Part shown: positions 1 to 18,184 of the stretch, one piece after another
Numbering within the stretch: the stretch's first letter is position 1
Layout of the letters: the number at the start of each line of letters is the position of its first letter
Origin: Paramacrobiotus metropolitanus
Taxonomy: Eukaryota; Tardigrada; Eutardigrada; Parachela; Macrobiotidae
Direction: 5' to 3'
NCBI RefSeq assembly: GCF_019649055.1
Contig: NW_026570230.1
Location: 1,860,001-1,924,000 of the forward strand
DNA length: 64,000 nucleotides
Notes under the pieces: generated by a model
Database searches by the model: none
What the model saw: the letters and a program-made list of their open reading frames with translations, nothing else
What the model was told of the DNA's origin: nothing
Program-made: the position numbers and the translations under genes

Positions 1-525
1 CTCGCTCTTTGAATTTGCGGGAAATTTTAGTCGTATGAAGAATAATTTAAGAATTGGCGCAATAAATGTTATTGCGGTTTTTATATTTTATGATGACATG
101 TCTGAAGTAAAATTTTCTTTCCATTTTTATTGGTATGCGGTGATGGCTGTTTGGAGTATTTTTCTGATACTGTAATAAATAAAGTTTCGAACTTGACGGA
201 TTTTGTTTTTCGGATATTAGCACATTCCTTTCTCCCGCAGAATGAATTTAGCTTTCCACTTTTTCTAATTTTTTCGTTCCTGTCATAATAAAAGCTTTTT
301 GTGGTGTTTGACGCAAGTGTGAATATTACAGAACGTTACCGCAGTGTGATAGCTCTATGCAAATACCAATAAAGTGATTGGTAAAAAATTAGAAACACTT
401 AGCGGTCAAATGTTGCGCGGTGAACCTGTTAGGAACCGGATTGCACTGCGATTGGCAACTTATGCTTACTGACTGATATCAAATGGTTTTTTATTAATCT
501 GTCTGTTTACGGTGTCTTCTTGTAG

Positions 526-6579
<6,054 letters not shown>

Positions 6580-8185
6580 CGGGATGGAGTTTGGTTGATT
6601 TTTTTGTTGGCTTGGTAGAGATTTTGCCAAAAAAGTGTAATTGTGTATTTTGTAAATTTTGAGTATTTTTTCGGCGTTGTGCATTTAATTGGGCGGTGTT
6701 TTCTTTTTGTATCAGGGCGTTTTGTGGATGGTTGTGTAATTTTTTGATTACTGATCCTCGGGGGTTGCATAGTTGCTGTTAAATGTCGTTGTCAATGCAC
6801 ATGCTGATTTGCAAATGCTGATTATTATCGTTGATTTGTAAAATGGACCTAAACGCGGTGTTTGATATCGAAAAAACCGAAGCGTTATCGTTTCAGTGTT
6901 TCGTTTTGCATACGTACTACTTACAGGTTGAAAACGCGACAATGTGCAACAAATGGAGTTTATTTGATTTATTGAGCCCATTTATATGTATCGCTGCGAA
7001 TCAAAATTAGCGACAAACTGAAAACATCACGAGTAGAAATGTTTTAGATTGATTCGGTTTCATAGCACACGTTGACGTATGTAAAGGATCCGCAAGCGCA
7101 CGTAACTCCTTAATTTTTATTCTGAAAGTCTAAAGGTGCAGCTAAGGAATCAGAAGACAACTTTTGCACACTTTTTGGATCTCACCACAGCCACTGTTCT
7201 ACAGTTTCTACTGGTGTCAGTTGATACTGGTATGGACTATGGAACCGTTTAGCCGAATTATTCCTTTGCACTGCTCATTTTATGATTTCGTTTTTAAATG
7301 ATTAATTTTCCTGCAGTTAATTATATCACTTTTGGGTAAAGTTTCCGTTTAACTCTCATCACGGCATCGCATCATCGATTACATTGGGGTCACATAGGGC
7401 ACGCCCTCCTTAGTGATTCAGCGTTCACGCCCTCCTTAGTGCATTCAGGGCGTAGAAATTCGTTAACACGCTCTGTCTAACTCTGTACTTTGATTAAAGC
7501 GGTGCCCGTTTACGGTGACTACTCACTCTGCAATGCCTGGTGAATCATCCACAGTTTAAAACATCAACCAATCACAGAACGTCATGGGCTGTCCCTGTTG
7601 CTGTGTTCCATTTACGCGCCCGTCTTGTTTGACTCGGTTTTGCATACGTCAGCGCCAGTGCCTGATTTCACAATCCGTCTGCACTCTCATACACGCCGTC
7701 AGCCGGCTGTTTATTCTCTCCGTTGTTCTGCTTGGCGCGGAGTAATCGCCATAAGTTCTATAAAGCCATCTCGCATCACCAATTCACCATCTTCTCTCCA
7801 GATTTTATTCACTTTTTATCGCCCGCACCGATACCAATCAGTGTTTCTAGGCGAGGCCAGGAAGTGTTGAGAGCATTGTTTGTGCGAGACAACGTTCCGA
7901 GAACGTTTATTGTGCTTCTGTCAGTCTGTGATTGCACCTGCAGTTCAATGGCGTTAACATTGCGCGCGATCATCGTTCTGCGGTCTTCCTTCCTGGAGCG
8001 TTATCCCATCTCATCCCGCTGTCTGTCTTCGCGGAAATCCTTATTTTCCTCCAAGTTTAACCTATAGTTAACTGTTCCCTCCCAACGTTCGACGAACTTG
8101 GGACTGTGTTTTGGATTTCTTGATCTCGCATTTTTTGCACACGTTTTTGATTTTTTGTTTATAAATATTTATTTATTTTTTCCTG
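6580..8185. other. Intergenic region between AGAP and SLC34, with probable SLC34 leader
   Basis: No conserved coding sequence was recognised. A 16-bp direct repeat (CACGCCCTCCTTAGTG) occurs at 7400-7415 and 7426-7441. The stretch just before 8186 probably belongs to the SLC34 5' untranslated leader, because a good donor site follows at 8186. ORFs at 7598-8067 resemble nothing known to me. Confidence 0.4.
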
Positions 8186-8254
8186 GTAAGTGGCGGGTGG
8201 AATAATAATAAATTATTAGAAATATTATCCAGTTGTAAAATGATTCATTTTCAG
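8186..8254 (+). other. Probable 5' UTR intron of the SLC34 gene
   Basis: A 69-bp stretch begins with GTAAGT at 8186 and ends with TTTTCAG at 8254, twenty bases before the ATG at 8274. Its size and sites resemble other short introns in this window. Transcript evidence is not available. Confidence 0.5.
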
Positions 8255-8273
8255 TAATAATCTATTTATAATC

Positions 8274-11200
8274 ATGCCGTCCGCCACGGAGTTCTTGCCC
8301 GCGTCCAAACGCGGTCCGCACACGGCGCTGACGGTTCCCGAGGCGGTGTCCAAGGGGAACGGCGTGTTCGTCAGTAATGGGGCCTACCAGGGCCTGGCGC
8401 ACAGTGAGTCGGCGGTGACGGTGTTGAATCTGTGGAAGCAGCGCAGTGGCGCGGCGGGGGTCCACGGGGAAGGCTCGGATCGGTCGGGATCGGGCTCGTC
8501 CGTCACGGAGGAGCTCCCTTCGGCCACTGATCCCTGGGCACTTCCGGAAATGCGTCCGGAAGAGGAGGCACGCTGGGAAGGTGAGAAACGTGTACTCTGC
8601 AGAGCATCTTTTTGCGGTTATAATTTTCTGCGAATTAATTAGAATTTTTGTGTGATTTTTCTTGTTAATAATTTCCGCGTCTGATTTTGGCACCCATTTG
8701 CCTGTTCGGTGTTCTGCCTGTTTTTAGCTTTGGTCATTTTTGAAAAACACTAAATTGGCAGAATTTTATGAAACGTTAATCAATTCATGGTCATAGAAAA
8801 ATTTTGACAATTTTTTTTTAATTATGCGTTCCAGTTTTGTTTTCGTGAGTTGGTCAGAATAGTGTTTACTGCAAAGAAAATTGAAAGCGTTGCTGACTGT
8901 TCACTGAATTACGGAAAAAGCAGGGTCCGGTAGAAGTTGCGTTTGGTTCGGCTCTGATTCATATTAGTATGTGAATTATTGTGTTTTCGCTTTACGAATA
9001 CATTTCCGCAGTCAACTAGAACGAGGCTCTTTGAAATGTGAATCACTTGTTGTGGTTTTGTTCGCGGCATATTGCTTTATCGGATCGTGTCATGCATTGA
9101 AATTATTCTTAATAGCGCACGTAATTTGTCATTGAAATTTCTTGTAAAATTTACGCAAATCGCACCTTCTAAATTAGTTTAATTCTAATTTATGCCATCA
9201 GTGGTCAGATAAATTGTGTGAGATTACCAAGAGAAAATTACGGAGAGAAAATAAAACTGGGAATTACTGTAACGTGCGCAGTGTGTTTTCTGGTTATTGT
9301 CGTAAGTGTTTCGACGGTTTTTATTTCGGCTCTTTTGACAAGTGACTTATGACGGCGCAAAAATTGCTAAGAAACGTTTTGCTCGGAGTGCTGGTAGTAG
9401 GAAAACCGAGCACAACGGGCGGTGTTTGGCGAGGATTAGTACTCGTATGACATTTCCGGCGCCGCTTATGTCTACATTTCCCTGGCGCATTCTCCAGAAA
9501 AACCATCTGACGTTAGTCGCACTAATGGATCCCTTTTTTGACCCCGGCGAGTGTACACTCTTGACGGGGTGTGGTGTGGTGGGAAACGCTCGATAATGCG
9601 ATATTTTGTTATTGCTACACTGCGGCGGCGGTGCAATGATCAAAAGGATCCATAAAACCACTTGGAAGTGGTTATTTGTGGTGGTTAGAAGAATTAAAAA
9701 GGGAAAAGGGCCCGCCCGTCACTGTTAAGTGACGTGGGATGACATGGGGATTGCGGGTGGATTTGATGATGCATTTGCCGTAATATTTTGATTAATACAC
9801 TATTTTACGTAATCTGTAAATAAATCACTTGCCGAGGATCAAAATGCTGTAATGACGTGTGATCCCTTTTGCGCTTATGTACATGTATTGGTATTTACCT
9901 TCTCATTTCCAGTTGTTGCTGATTTTTTAAATGTGATGGAACGCTGAGTTTTGTACTTATGAATTAGAGCGAAATACAGTTTTTTGTTATCGTTGAATTT
10001 ATCCTGCGAATACAAAAGAGGTTAATTAAAAAGGGTATGCATAAATCAACATCATCTGTTATACGCTTTGGCAGGGTTGACGTATTGACGAGTTTTAATG
10101 TTTGGCTAAACCCTACACCAGTTCTGATATTACTCTAGACATTGAATTACTGCTAGTGCTGAAAAATTTGCTGAATTTGATTTTTTAAGTTGTTATTGGA
10201 CTAGGTAGTTCATGCCGTCATGGCGTTTGTAGCAGTAAATATACTTTTTTGTGGTGTGATAGATTTGTCGAGATGGATGCGTTGCCGGCGCGTAGTGGTG
10301 AACTGGATACTGAAGCCGTTGACCGTGGTGATGCTGTTGTATCTGTTTATCTGTTCGTTGGACTTCCTGAGCTCGGCCTTTCAGCTGGTCGGCGGGAAGA
10401 TGGCGGGACAGGTGTTTGTGGAGAATCCCTTCTTGGCCAATCCCATCTGCGGATTGATGATTGGTTTGCTGAGTACCGTCTTGGTACAAAGCTCCTCGAC
10501 ATCCACTTCCATCACGGTCACCATGGTTGCTTCCGGAAGTAAGTCTTACTGAAAAGCCGGTGCTCTGTCATTCCCAGTTCATATAGTTACTTGTAAAAAA
10601 ATGTGTTTATTGTAATCGTATATGTACCGATTTATAAATATCTGCATTGATTACAGTTATAAATTGTAATTATAAATTTAAATGAGCATGTTATTTGATT
10701 TATTTCGGTTACAAAAGGATTTTTTTATATCGTTGAATATTTTATGTTATTCAACGTATGTCTTTGTGTTGTGTGCAAGTTCATTCGGTTACAATTGCGC
10801 TGGTTTGTAGTTTTAACGGTGCGGCTGGCCATTCCCATCATCATGGGAGCTAATATCGGCACATCCATCACCAACACCATTGTCTCCCTGGCGCACAGCT
10901 CGCATAAGGATGAATTTCGGCGCGCTTTGCCGGCGCGACGGTGCACGATATGTTCAACTGGCTGTGCGTGGTGGTGCTGTTGCCGCTGGAAGTCAGCACG
11001 GGATATCTCTACTACATATCCAAAGCGGTGGTGGATAGCTTCGATATTCAGAAAGGCCGCGGCCCGGCCGAAGAGACGGAGTTCCTGAAACGGCTGACGC
11101 AGCCGTTCACGTCGCGGATTATCCAAGTGAGTGTACTGTTTTTTGGCTGGATTGTTCTATACCGTGGCATGGCGTTCCTTTGTGACTGCGCGTTTTTTAC

Positions 11201-13283
11201 GAATGAAATGTGATCTTTTCGGAAATTATAAACAGTACACTGAGGCGAAGTGTGTTGTAAGTGTTACGATTGTTTGTGTGATTATTTACAAAATTTTTGT
11301 TTTGCAGATGGATAAGCATGTGATCGAGCAAATTGCTATTGGGAGTAAAGATCCTGAATTGGAGAAAGCGAGCTTGCGAAAGCGATTTTGTGCCTATGAG
11401 ACTGTGTTCAATGTTTCGAACAATGCCTCACACAGCATTCCCACAGAGCGCTGTAAGTGAAAATAGATGCGTACTAATTGAAACTACAGCATCGCTATTT
11501 TAATAACACTGGTTTCGAACCTATCGATTTATGTTGGGCAATTAGTCGCAGTTAGTATATCCCTATTGTTTTTAAAAAAGACAAATCACAGTGTGATTTC
11601 AACACTTTAATCTAATGGTAAGTAAAAAGTTGTTAATAAATCGTATCTTTTTTCAACGTTATCGCTTGAACGTGACAACATGTACCGCAAGAGCAGCTGC
11701 TCATGGTTACATGTTGTTGTCGCTGCACTACACAGATTTACTGATTGATGTCGCTGTAGTTCCTGGGGATTTTGGCTTTATTTGGCAGTCCTTGTTAATG
11801 CAGTCGAAGTTTTGCAGAAAATTGCACTATTTAAATACCGTCACCTGGAAAATGTTTGAAGTTAACTAGTTGTTTCCGTTTCTGCTTGTAGGTTCTTCCT
11901 GTTCAACACGGACGCTCTGTCCGATACAGTGGCCGGAGTGATTTTATTGGGCTTTTCCCTGCTGATGCTGTGTACATGTTTGGTGATCATGGTCAAAGTG
12001 CTGAATTCCCTCTTGCGGGGATCCGTGGCGCAGTCCATTCGGCGGTTTATTAACAGTGATTTTCCGGGTGTTTTTCATCACCTGACCGGTTATGCAGCGA
12101 TTCTAGTCGGTGCTGGTTTGACCGTTGTGATGCAGAGTTCGTCGGTGTTCACTTCGGCTCTGACACCGCTGGTCGGTGTGGGCGTGATCACGCTGGAAAG
12201 AATGTACCCGTTGACGCTGGGATCCAATCTTGGAACCACTGGTAATTACATTCTCAGACTTTTTACTTTTTATTTATACATACATGCGAATGTTTAATGC
12301 ACATAATTTTTTGTTATTCATTTAATTTTCGCATGGCTTGATTTCATGAATGTTGTAAGACATTATTTTACTGTTGATAAATCTGTTAAATTTGTGTCTA
12401 TAATTTATAATTATGGTATCGCAGATTTATTTGCGACATTGTTATGTGCAGTATCGCTTGTTCATTTATAAATTCTATTGACCGTATTTATATTTTCATT
12501 TATACGTTTAATTACTGTACTGACACCCTGCACTCGGAAAATTTTCAACGGTGCAGCCACATATAATTGATTTTACTGTACTAAGTTATTAATGTGGTTA
12601 TCTCATTGTCAAGATGGTCGTGTTTGTTGACAGGAACCGGTATTTTGGCGGCATTGGCCAGCGGCGGCGGGAAGCAGCTGGAGAGTGCCTTACAGATCGC
12701 CTTTTGTCATTTATTTTTTAACATTTCCGGCATCCTTTTATTCTACCCCATCCCCTGGACGCGCGTCCCCATCCGGCTGGCCCGCATGATGGGCAACACC
12801 ACGGCCGAGTACCGCTGGTTCGCCATCCTCTACCTGACCGTCATGTACTTTGCCCTACCGGGACTGGTCTTTCTCCTCTCATTACACCCCCTGGCCATGT
12901 ACCTGGTCGGCATCCCGTTGGCCATTTTAATTGTTCTTATCATTTTAATCAACATCCTGCAGCGCAAATGTCCGCGCGCGCTGCCCCAGCCCATGCGCAA
13001 CTGGAAGTGGCTGCCGGTGGGATTGCGCTCGCTGGCGCCCTATGACCGGGCGCTGCGCCGTGTGACGTGCTGTGGGAACACGGAGGCGGGGGTGCGCGGC
13101 GCGGAGGACGCCCGGTTGATGCCGGGGATGGATGGGGAGTCGCGGAAGATGCTGCTGGGCGTCAGTCCGGGCAGTAGTGCCGCGCCGTCACGGGTGACGA
13201 GTAGTGCGCAGTTGGTCGGCGGGCTGCAGCGGCCGGACGGGGTCGGGCGGCTGTCGGTGCATAATGTGACGACGGAGGTGTGA
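8274..13283 (+). CDS. SLC34-family sodium-dependent phosphate cotransporter (NaPi-II)
   Basis: Plasma-membrane Na+/phosphate symporter. Six coding exons: 8274-8580, 10263-10538, 10811-11126, 11308-11452, 11892-12241, 12634-13283. The two inverted family repeats are visible, each with its QSSS signature: [18 protein letters not shown] (exon 2) and [18 protein letters not shown] (exon 5). Also clear are [18 protein letters not shown], the large extracellular loop with several N-glycosylation sites (exon 4), [18 protein letters not shown] across the exon 5/6 junction, and [19 protein letters not shown]. Length would be about 681 aa, similar to vertebrate SLC34A2. Two single-base frame problems: within exon 3 near 10926 (after EFRRA, before AGATVHD) and at the 11452/11892 junction. 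The exon sum of 2044 nt becomes 2046, a multiple of three, if one base is missing at each. The C-terminus is Gly/Arg-rich and variable. Family assignment is very secure; paralogue is not assigned. Confidence 0.93.
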
Positions 13284-14232
13284 TTTTTTATGGTGGGTTA
13301 AAGAAGTGGAGACAGGTTATTTTTTGTCGAGTAATATTTTCTCTTTTCGGCGCTTTCATGTTTTTCTGTTCCGCGGCTGCCTTCGGACCGTGGTGTTTTT
13401 CTCTCTTTGGGATGTTGTAAATAATGCGAGTTTGTTGTTTTATTTTGTTTTCTTGTACATGACCTGACGGATTTCCAACAAAACAGTTACTGCGGATAGT
13501 GCGCTTACGAGGGGTCGATTAATATTGAGTTTGGTGGTTTATACTAGCTTCCGTGTCATGTGATGCAGTGAATCTGACAATGATCTGGTTATATTTGCAC
13601 AAAAATATTCCTTTCTAGAATAATTAGTAACAATCAAAATATAATTTCTCGGCTACAACGTAAATCCAGGGTCTACACTCTGGCCATTTAACAGCAGATA
13701 GATTCAGATAAAGACATTCGAAATACTGATGCTGTATGCTTCTTTGGGCTCACCGACATTTGATTTAGTTAAATGTTAGTTCGACGTCGTGACGGATCGA
13801 CATTGTGTCTGTTCGACGAAGTGAGCGGTCGACGAATTTTCGTCGACGAAATGGCGGGTCACCCTTCTATGCATAAACACATGAAATTTCGAGTTGCTGA
13901 CGCTATGTTGTACAATGATGATGAAGTTAATTCTACTGCGATTTTTATCTTGTTTGTTGAATGGGCTTAACGGCTACAACATTCAGGAGTAACCTTCACG
14001 GTTAGACAAACGTTCAAGATAAAAATCTGTCAGAGCTACTTTGCTATCGACATATAACTATGGGTAGCAAAATAAAAAAAGGGAAAGATTTCGCTATTTG
14101 CTTATTTTGTGTATGAAACGGTGTGCACTTCGGAGGAAGAGAACTTTACTACTACTACAAATTTTACCATTTTTTGACAATAATTTAAGGGTCCCATGAT
14201 GCTCTGTTTGTTATGAAACACAAAATGGAATT
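13284..14232. other. SLC34 3' UTR and spacer before the GPCR array
   Basis: The first ~250 bases are the probable SLC34 3' UTR, because a decayed copy of the same stretch exists at 16380-16705. From about 13560 to 14232 I see no gene. In particular, the C-terminal exon expected downstream of the GPCR at 14233-15123 is absent. A 65-codon ORF at 13773-13970 lies in a TCGACG-rich stretch and has no recognisable homology. Confidence 0.4.
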
Positions 14233-15123
14233 TTACCGGGTGGTGCCATAGCCAAGCATGGTGAATACGGTCAGCCACATGGCCGTCAACGGCATATTTA
14301 CTTTCCGGTCATCAATAATCGGTGTTGCCGTCGCCACAATCGGCATCACTAGCAAACTGGCCGTACTCCACAAAAAGGTCACACACATTGTATTAGCCGT
14401 AATCATGCGTTTCCGTTCCATACGCCGCGCATTCTTCTGGCTGTCGTCCGCAGCGTTGATGACCATCCTTCTTGCCACCATTTTGATATACAAGAAAACA
14501 TACGAAGCGGCCGTGAACGCTGCCGGTCCATAGAAGCCAATTAGTAGTATGATGTTGCCCAGTTTTCCCATCGGGAACGCAGTACAGTTGCCTAACGCCG
14601 TGGAATCGTACGCTATGCCGATATTAAAACAACCTAAAAGTCCCAAAAGCCCCGCCGCACACCACAACATTGTGACCACAACTGTTTCCTTCTTTTTCTG
14701 GGAGAAATCGTTATAGCGATGCGGCAGCAGCAGTGCCACGATGCGATTGATGGCCACGTACATCTCCAGCCAGTTGCCGGCATACCGTAAGGTCATCAAA
14801 AGCCACGCAGTAGCTTTACAAGCTCCGGGATTAACGTGACCCTCGCTGACTTGTTTGTTGTAGACTTGTATGGCTATTGCTGGGGAACTGATAAAACACA
14901 GCACCGCATAGGAGGTTAACGAGTGGGCGATCAACAGTCCGCAACCGGTTCGCAGCTTGCTGGTAGACGCTATTAAAACAACGAGAACCACGTTACCGAT
15001 GCCACCACCGAGGGACAACGACAGATACACCGATAACCACTCGATGAACCTGCGCACCGGGAGTTGGACATCGGAGCTGTTAGAGGACGAATTACCAGGA
15101 AAGGTCACATTTACCAACGACAT
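14233..15123 (-). pseudogene. Rhodopsin-like GPCR 1, lacks its C-terminal exon (truncated or pseudogene)
   Basis: Seven-transmembrane receptor closely related to its neighbours at 17.0 and 19.6 kb. The start at 15123 (MSLVNVTFPG) is chosen because both paralogues begin at this point; an open frame extends further upstream to 15300. N-glycosylation sites precede TM1. The disulfide cysteines are visible (NPGACKA before TM3, LGNCTAF in loop 2), and TM3 ends in YVAINRIVALLLPHRY. In the paralogues the first exon ends ACC CCG|GTAAAA; here it reads ACC CG|GTAAAA, one base short, so reading runs into a TAA stop directly after TM7 (GYGTTR). No sequence encoding the usual MKEDYR tail exon was found in 13,560-14,232. 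Either the tail exon was deleted or the protein ends at TM7. Ligand unknown. Confidence 0.75.
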
Positions 15124-16379
15124 CACCAATATCTTCCACAACAACACGACAACGTCAACAACACCTTTTTCTGTGAAATGCAATGCAATGCCTCGTGAGG
15201 GTGCAGTCAAGGTTGTCGCCTTAGCGCATTCTGGTGTTAAATATCGGTGGAGTTGATAATATTTGTAGCAGTTTCTTAATGCAATTTGGTAGAGTAGCAT
15301 CGTTAGAGAGCTATTCTTGTTCGGTTACTATCGTCAGGTCTGTTTTTGAAAGCGTTTAATGGATTTCCGGACATTTCTTTTGTTTGTGATGATCGTTTTC
15401 CGGATTAAATGCTGCCAGCATATTTCAGAAGGATACATTTCAACTGGATTGGATATGGGCCTCATAAACTGTACCATTATATCTCCCAGGAAAAATAAGG
15501 CGGGCATCTACAGTAATACGGTTTTATCCGGTTAGAGGTGTGGCGTTAGTCATCCCGTTTTGCCGGTGTTTTTCCTTAATATTGATTTTTAGTGAACGTT
15601 GTAAAGACGTTGCACATAAGCAAGACTGAAACCTTCGCCAAAAAATACTCTGCATCTAATGGTAAGGTTAGGCACATAGTACAATACACAGCAATTATTA
15701 CACGTATCTATATGCGTACTGTTTATATACACGCTCAAATAAAAAAGTCGCCAAATTGTTATTAATAAATGACAGAACGTTAACAGCACAATTTTTGGAT
15801 AGCGGTCGTTACGTTTAGCAGGAGTAAATTCTGTTCAGTTTTGATACAATTGTGTCGAGTTGTGTGCATAATACTGCATATAAATATACTTACGATTAGT
15901 AAGGACAAAATGACAATTAGTACTAGAAAACTAATGCCGCACACGTATAGCCGGCACCGCTCAGGCGCTGCATGCAGTTGAAATTGTGAGTTACTGTACT
16001 CGTATGTCTTCTTTGACGTCGTTTGATTAGAGGTACATATGTACTCGTATTTTTCAACTTTCTTTGCTGCGTCGTACTCGTGCCATGATGCCCTCGTTAT
16101 TTCTATCACAATACTAATCGCTCTGCTGAGCAAGCGAGTCGATCCCTCCGTTAAGTTATGGAAGCGGTTTTCAGTCCAGTCCGACGACCCTTTTCCTTCA
16201 CCCGAAGATGGACGTCTGAGCGGTTGCGTGAGGAGATTTTAGGGAAAAGGTCACATTCAGACAGGATATCCTCCGTCATATCTATGTGTAGAACTGAATA
16301 CGCTTTACAATGCACTTAAAATACCAACGCAAGATAAGCGTGGGCCGAGACTCGTGGAACTACCCGATTCCAGTGCACA
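15124..16379. other. Spacer between GPCR 1 and GPCR 2, homologous to 18,185-18,970
   Basis: Large parts align by eye with the spacer upstream of GPCR 2. For example, 15,235-15,540 resembles 18,250-18,600, and 15,900-15,990 resembles 18,890-18,970. This shows that the spacer was copied with the gene. A minus-strand ORF at 15780-16133 (117 codons, one hydrophobic segment) has no intact counterpart in the other unit, so I do not regard it as a confirmed gene. Confidence 0.5.
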
Positions 16380-16705
16380 TATCCACCGGGCCGGGAGTGG
16401 TCTGACGGTGCTAGCAGGCTGATGGTACGTGCATAATGTGGTCGACGGAGGTGCGATTGTTTAGATGCTTTCCCAAATAGGAAGGCTATTTTTAGGAACT
16501 GGTAATATTTTTATGAATTAATACTAGTTTATGAATTATTAACAATCAATAATAATATGAATATTTTATGAATTAATAATGTGCTTTCACCTCTTTTTTG
16601 CTCCGCGACTGGCTTTAGACCGTGCATTTTCTCAGTGAAACGTTTATTTTATTAATTGTACATGGGCTGACGGATTTCAGACAAAGGAAACAAGCGTACA
16701 CGGAA
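16380..16705 (+). pseudogene. Decayed copy of the SLC34 C-terminal coding end and 3' UTR
   Basis: The stretch around 16,425-16,463 reads GTGCATAATGTG then CGACGGAGGTG and matches the last codons and stop region of the SLC34 gene (13,258-13,290). Further on, 16,600-16,700 (CTCCGCGACTGGC, then TTGTACATGGGCTGACGG) matches the SLC34 3' UTR at 13,370-13,480. It lies immediately downstream of GPCR 2, in the same relative position that the true SLC34 3' end has to GPCR 1. No open frame remains. Confidence 0.75.
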
Positions 16706-17035
16706 ACAATTAAAGTAGTACCCTTGTACTACCAATTGGTCCATGACTTATGGACACCTTTCTCAGATTTGTTTTAGGAAACACGAACCACCGGCCCGAT
16801 AAAAAAACTCCCTCAATGAAAAAAAGGATCGGAGTGATTAGGTAGTCACTTACAGACTTCGTCAAAAAATGAATATTTGAATACTTTTACCCATCCATGT
16901 ATTGTAGTGAAACTGCCAAGTGCCAACCGAAATACAGTATCACTTCTGTAATTTTATGACTTGACAAGACATAATATCGATTTTGCTAAGGTCAAATGCA
17001 TCAAATACTGCAATAGAAAAAAGTTTGTAAGAACT

Positions 17036-18184
17036 TCATGTTGAACCCCGGGTTGCCGTAGTGCTAACGGTTTTACTGTGCGATCGCGATCCTTCCGCTC
17101 TCGATCGTGATTCCGTTCCAGATCCAATCCACGTTGTTATTCGCAGAGATTTCATACCGCATCGTCGGAACAGCTCCATCCTATAGTCTTCCTTCATAAT
17201 GAAAAATATAGCCTAAAAACGCAGACACGTTAAAGCATAATTAAAACAGATTATGCGCCTGAAGACACCCCCTTAAAAGAAATTTCGTTTTACCGGTATG
17301 GTGCCATAACCCAGCATGGCGAAGACGGCCAGCCACATGGCCGTCAACGGCATATTTATTTTCCGGTCATCGATAATTGGTGTGGCCGTCGCGACAATGG
17401 GCATCACTAGTAAACAGGCCGTACTCCACAAAAAGGTCACAAACATCGTATTAGCCGTAATCATGCGTTTTCGTTCCAAACGACGCGCATTCGCATTTTT
17501 CTGTTTGTTGTCCGCAGCGCTGATGACCTTCTTCCTCGTCACCATCTTTATATATAACAAAACGTACGAAACGGCTGTAAACGCTGCCGGTCCGTAAAAC
17601 CCAATCAGTAGTATAACGTTACCCAGTTTTCCCATCGGGAACGCGCTGCAGTTGCCTAGCGGTGTGGACTCGTACGCTATGCCGATATTAAAACAGCCCA
17701 GCAGTCCTAGAACCGCCGCCATACACCACAACGCAGTGACCACAATTTTTTCCTTCTTTATCTGCGAGAAACCGCTATAACGATGCGGCATCAGCAGCGC
17801 CACGATGCGATTGATGGCCACGTACATGTCCAGCCAGTTGCCGGCATACCGTAAAGTCATCATAATCCAAACGATAGCTTTACAAGCTCCGGGATTAACG
17901 TGACCTTGGTTGACTTCTTTGCTGTAGATTTGAATGGCTATCGTTGGGAAACTGATAAAACACAGCAGCGCATAGGAGGTTAGAGAGTGGGCGATCAGCA
18001 GTCCGCAACCAGTTCGCAGTTTGCTGGTAGACGCAATTAAAATAACGAGAATCAGGTTACCGATGCCACCGCCGAAGGACAACAAATACACCGATAACCA
18101 CTCGATGACCCTTCGCACGGGCAGATGGACATCGGAGCTGTTATAGGACGAATTGTCGGGAAAGGTCACATTTACCAACGACAT
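17036..18184 (-). CDS. Rhodopsin-like GPCR 2
   Basis: Intact two-exon receptor, 355 aa. Exon 1 is 18184-17294 (297 codons) and ends after TM7 at GYGTIP. The 81-bp phase-0 intron (GTAAAA...TTTTTAG) is followed by exon 2, 17212-17036, encoding the helix-8-like AIFFIMKEDYRMELFRR and a Ser/Arg/Thr-rich tail ending in RGST. The ATG at 18184 aligns with paralogue starts; the in-frame TTG three codons earlier is not used. Extracellular N-glycosylation sites, the Cys pair (NPGACK, LGNCSAF) and seven hydrophobic segments are present. TM3 ends NRIVALLMPHRY, so Asn replaces the Asp/Glu of the usual DRY motif, and TM7 has TIP instead of NPxxY. Very close to GPCRs 1 and 3. Likely signals through G proteins; ligand unknown, chemoreception is a guess. 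Confidence 0.9.

Noticed and set aside
11508-11526. GGTTTCGAACC, like a tRNA B-box
   Set aside because: No matching A-box, acceptor stem or cloverleaf could be formed around it.
11615-11869. ORF inside the SLC34 gene that might be an extra exon of the extracellular loop
   Set aside because: No good splice sites in a phase that repairs the junction, and no similarity to SLC34 loops. A missing base at 11,892 is the simpler explanation.
13773-13970. 65-codon ORF in a TCGACG-rich stretch
   Set aside because: No recognisable domain, low complexity at DNA level, and it lies in the SLC34 to GPCR spacer. Probably chance.
15780-16133. 117-codon minus-strand ORF with one hydrophobic segment
   Set aside because: The homologous stretch at 18,817-19,035 is frame-shifted and different in sequence, so selection on a protein is not supported.
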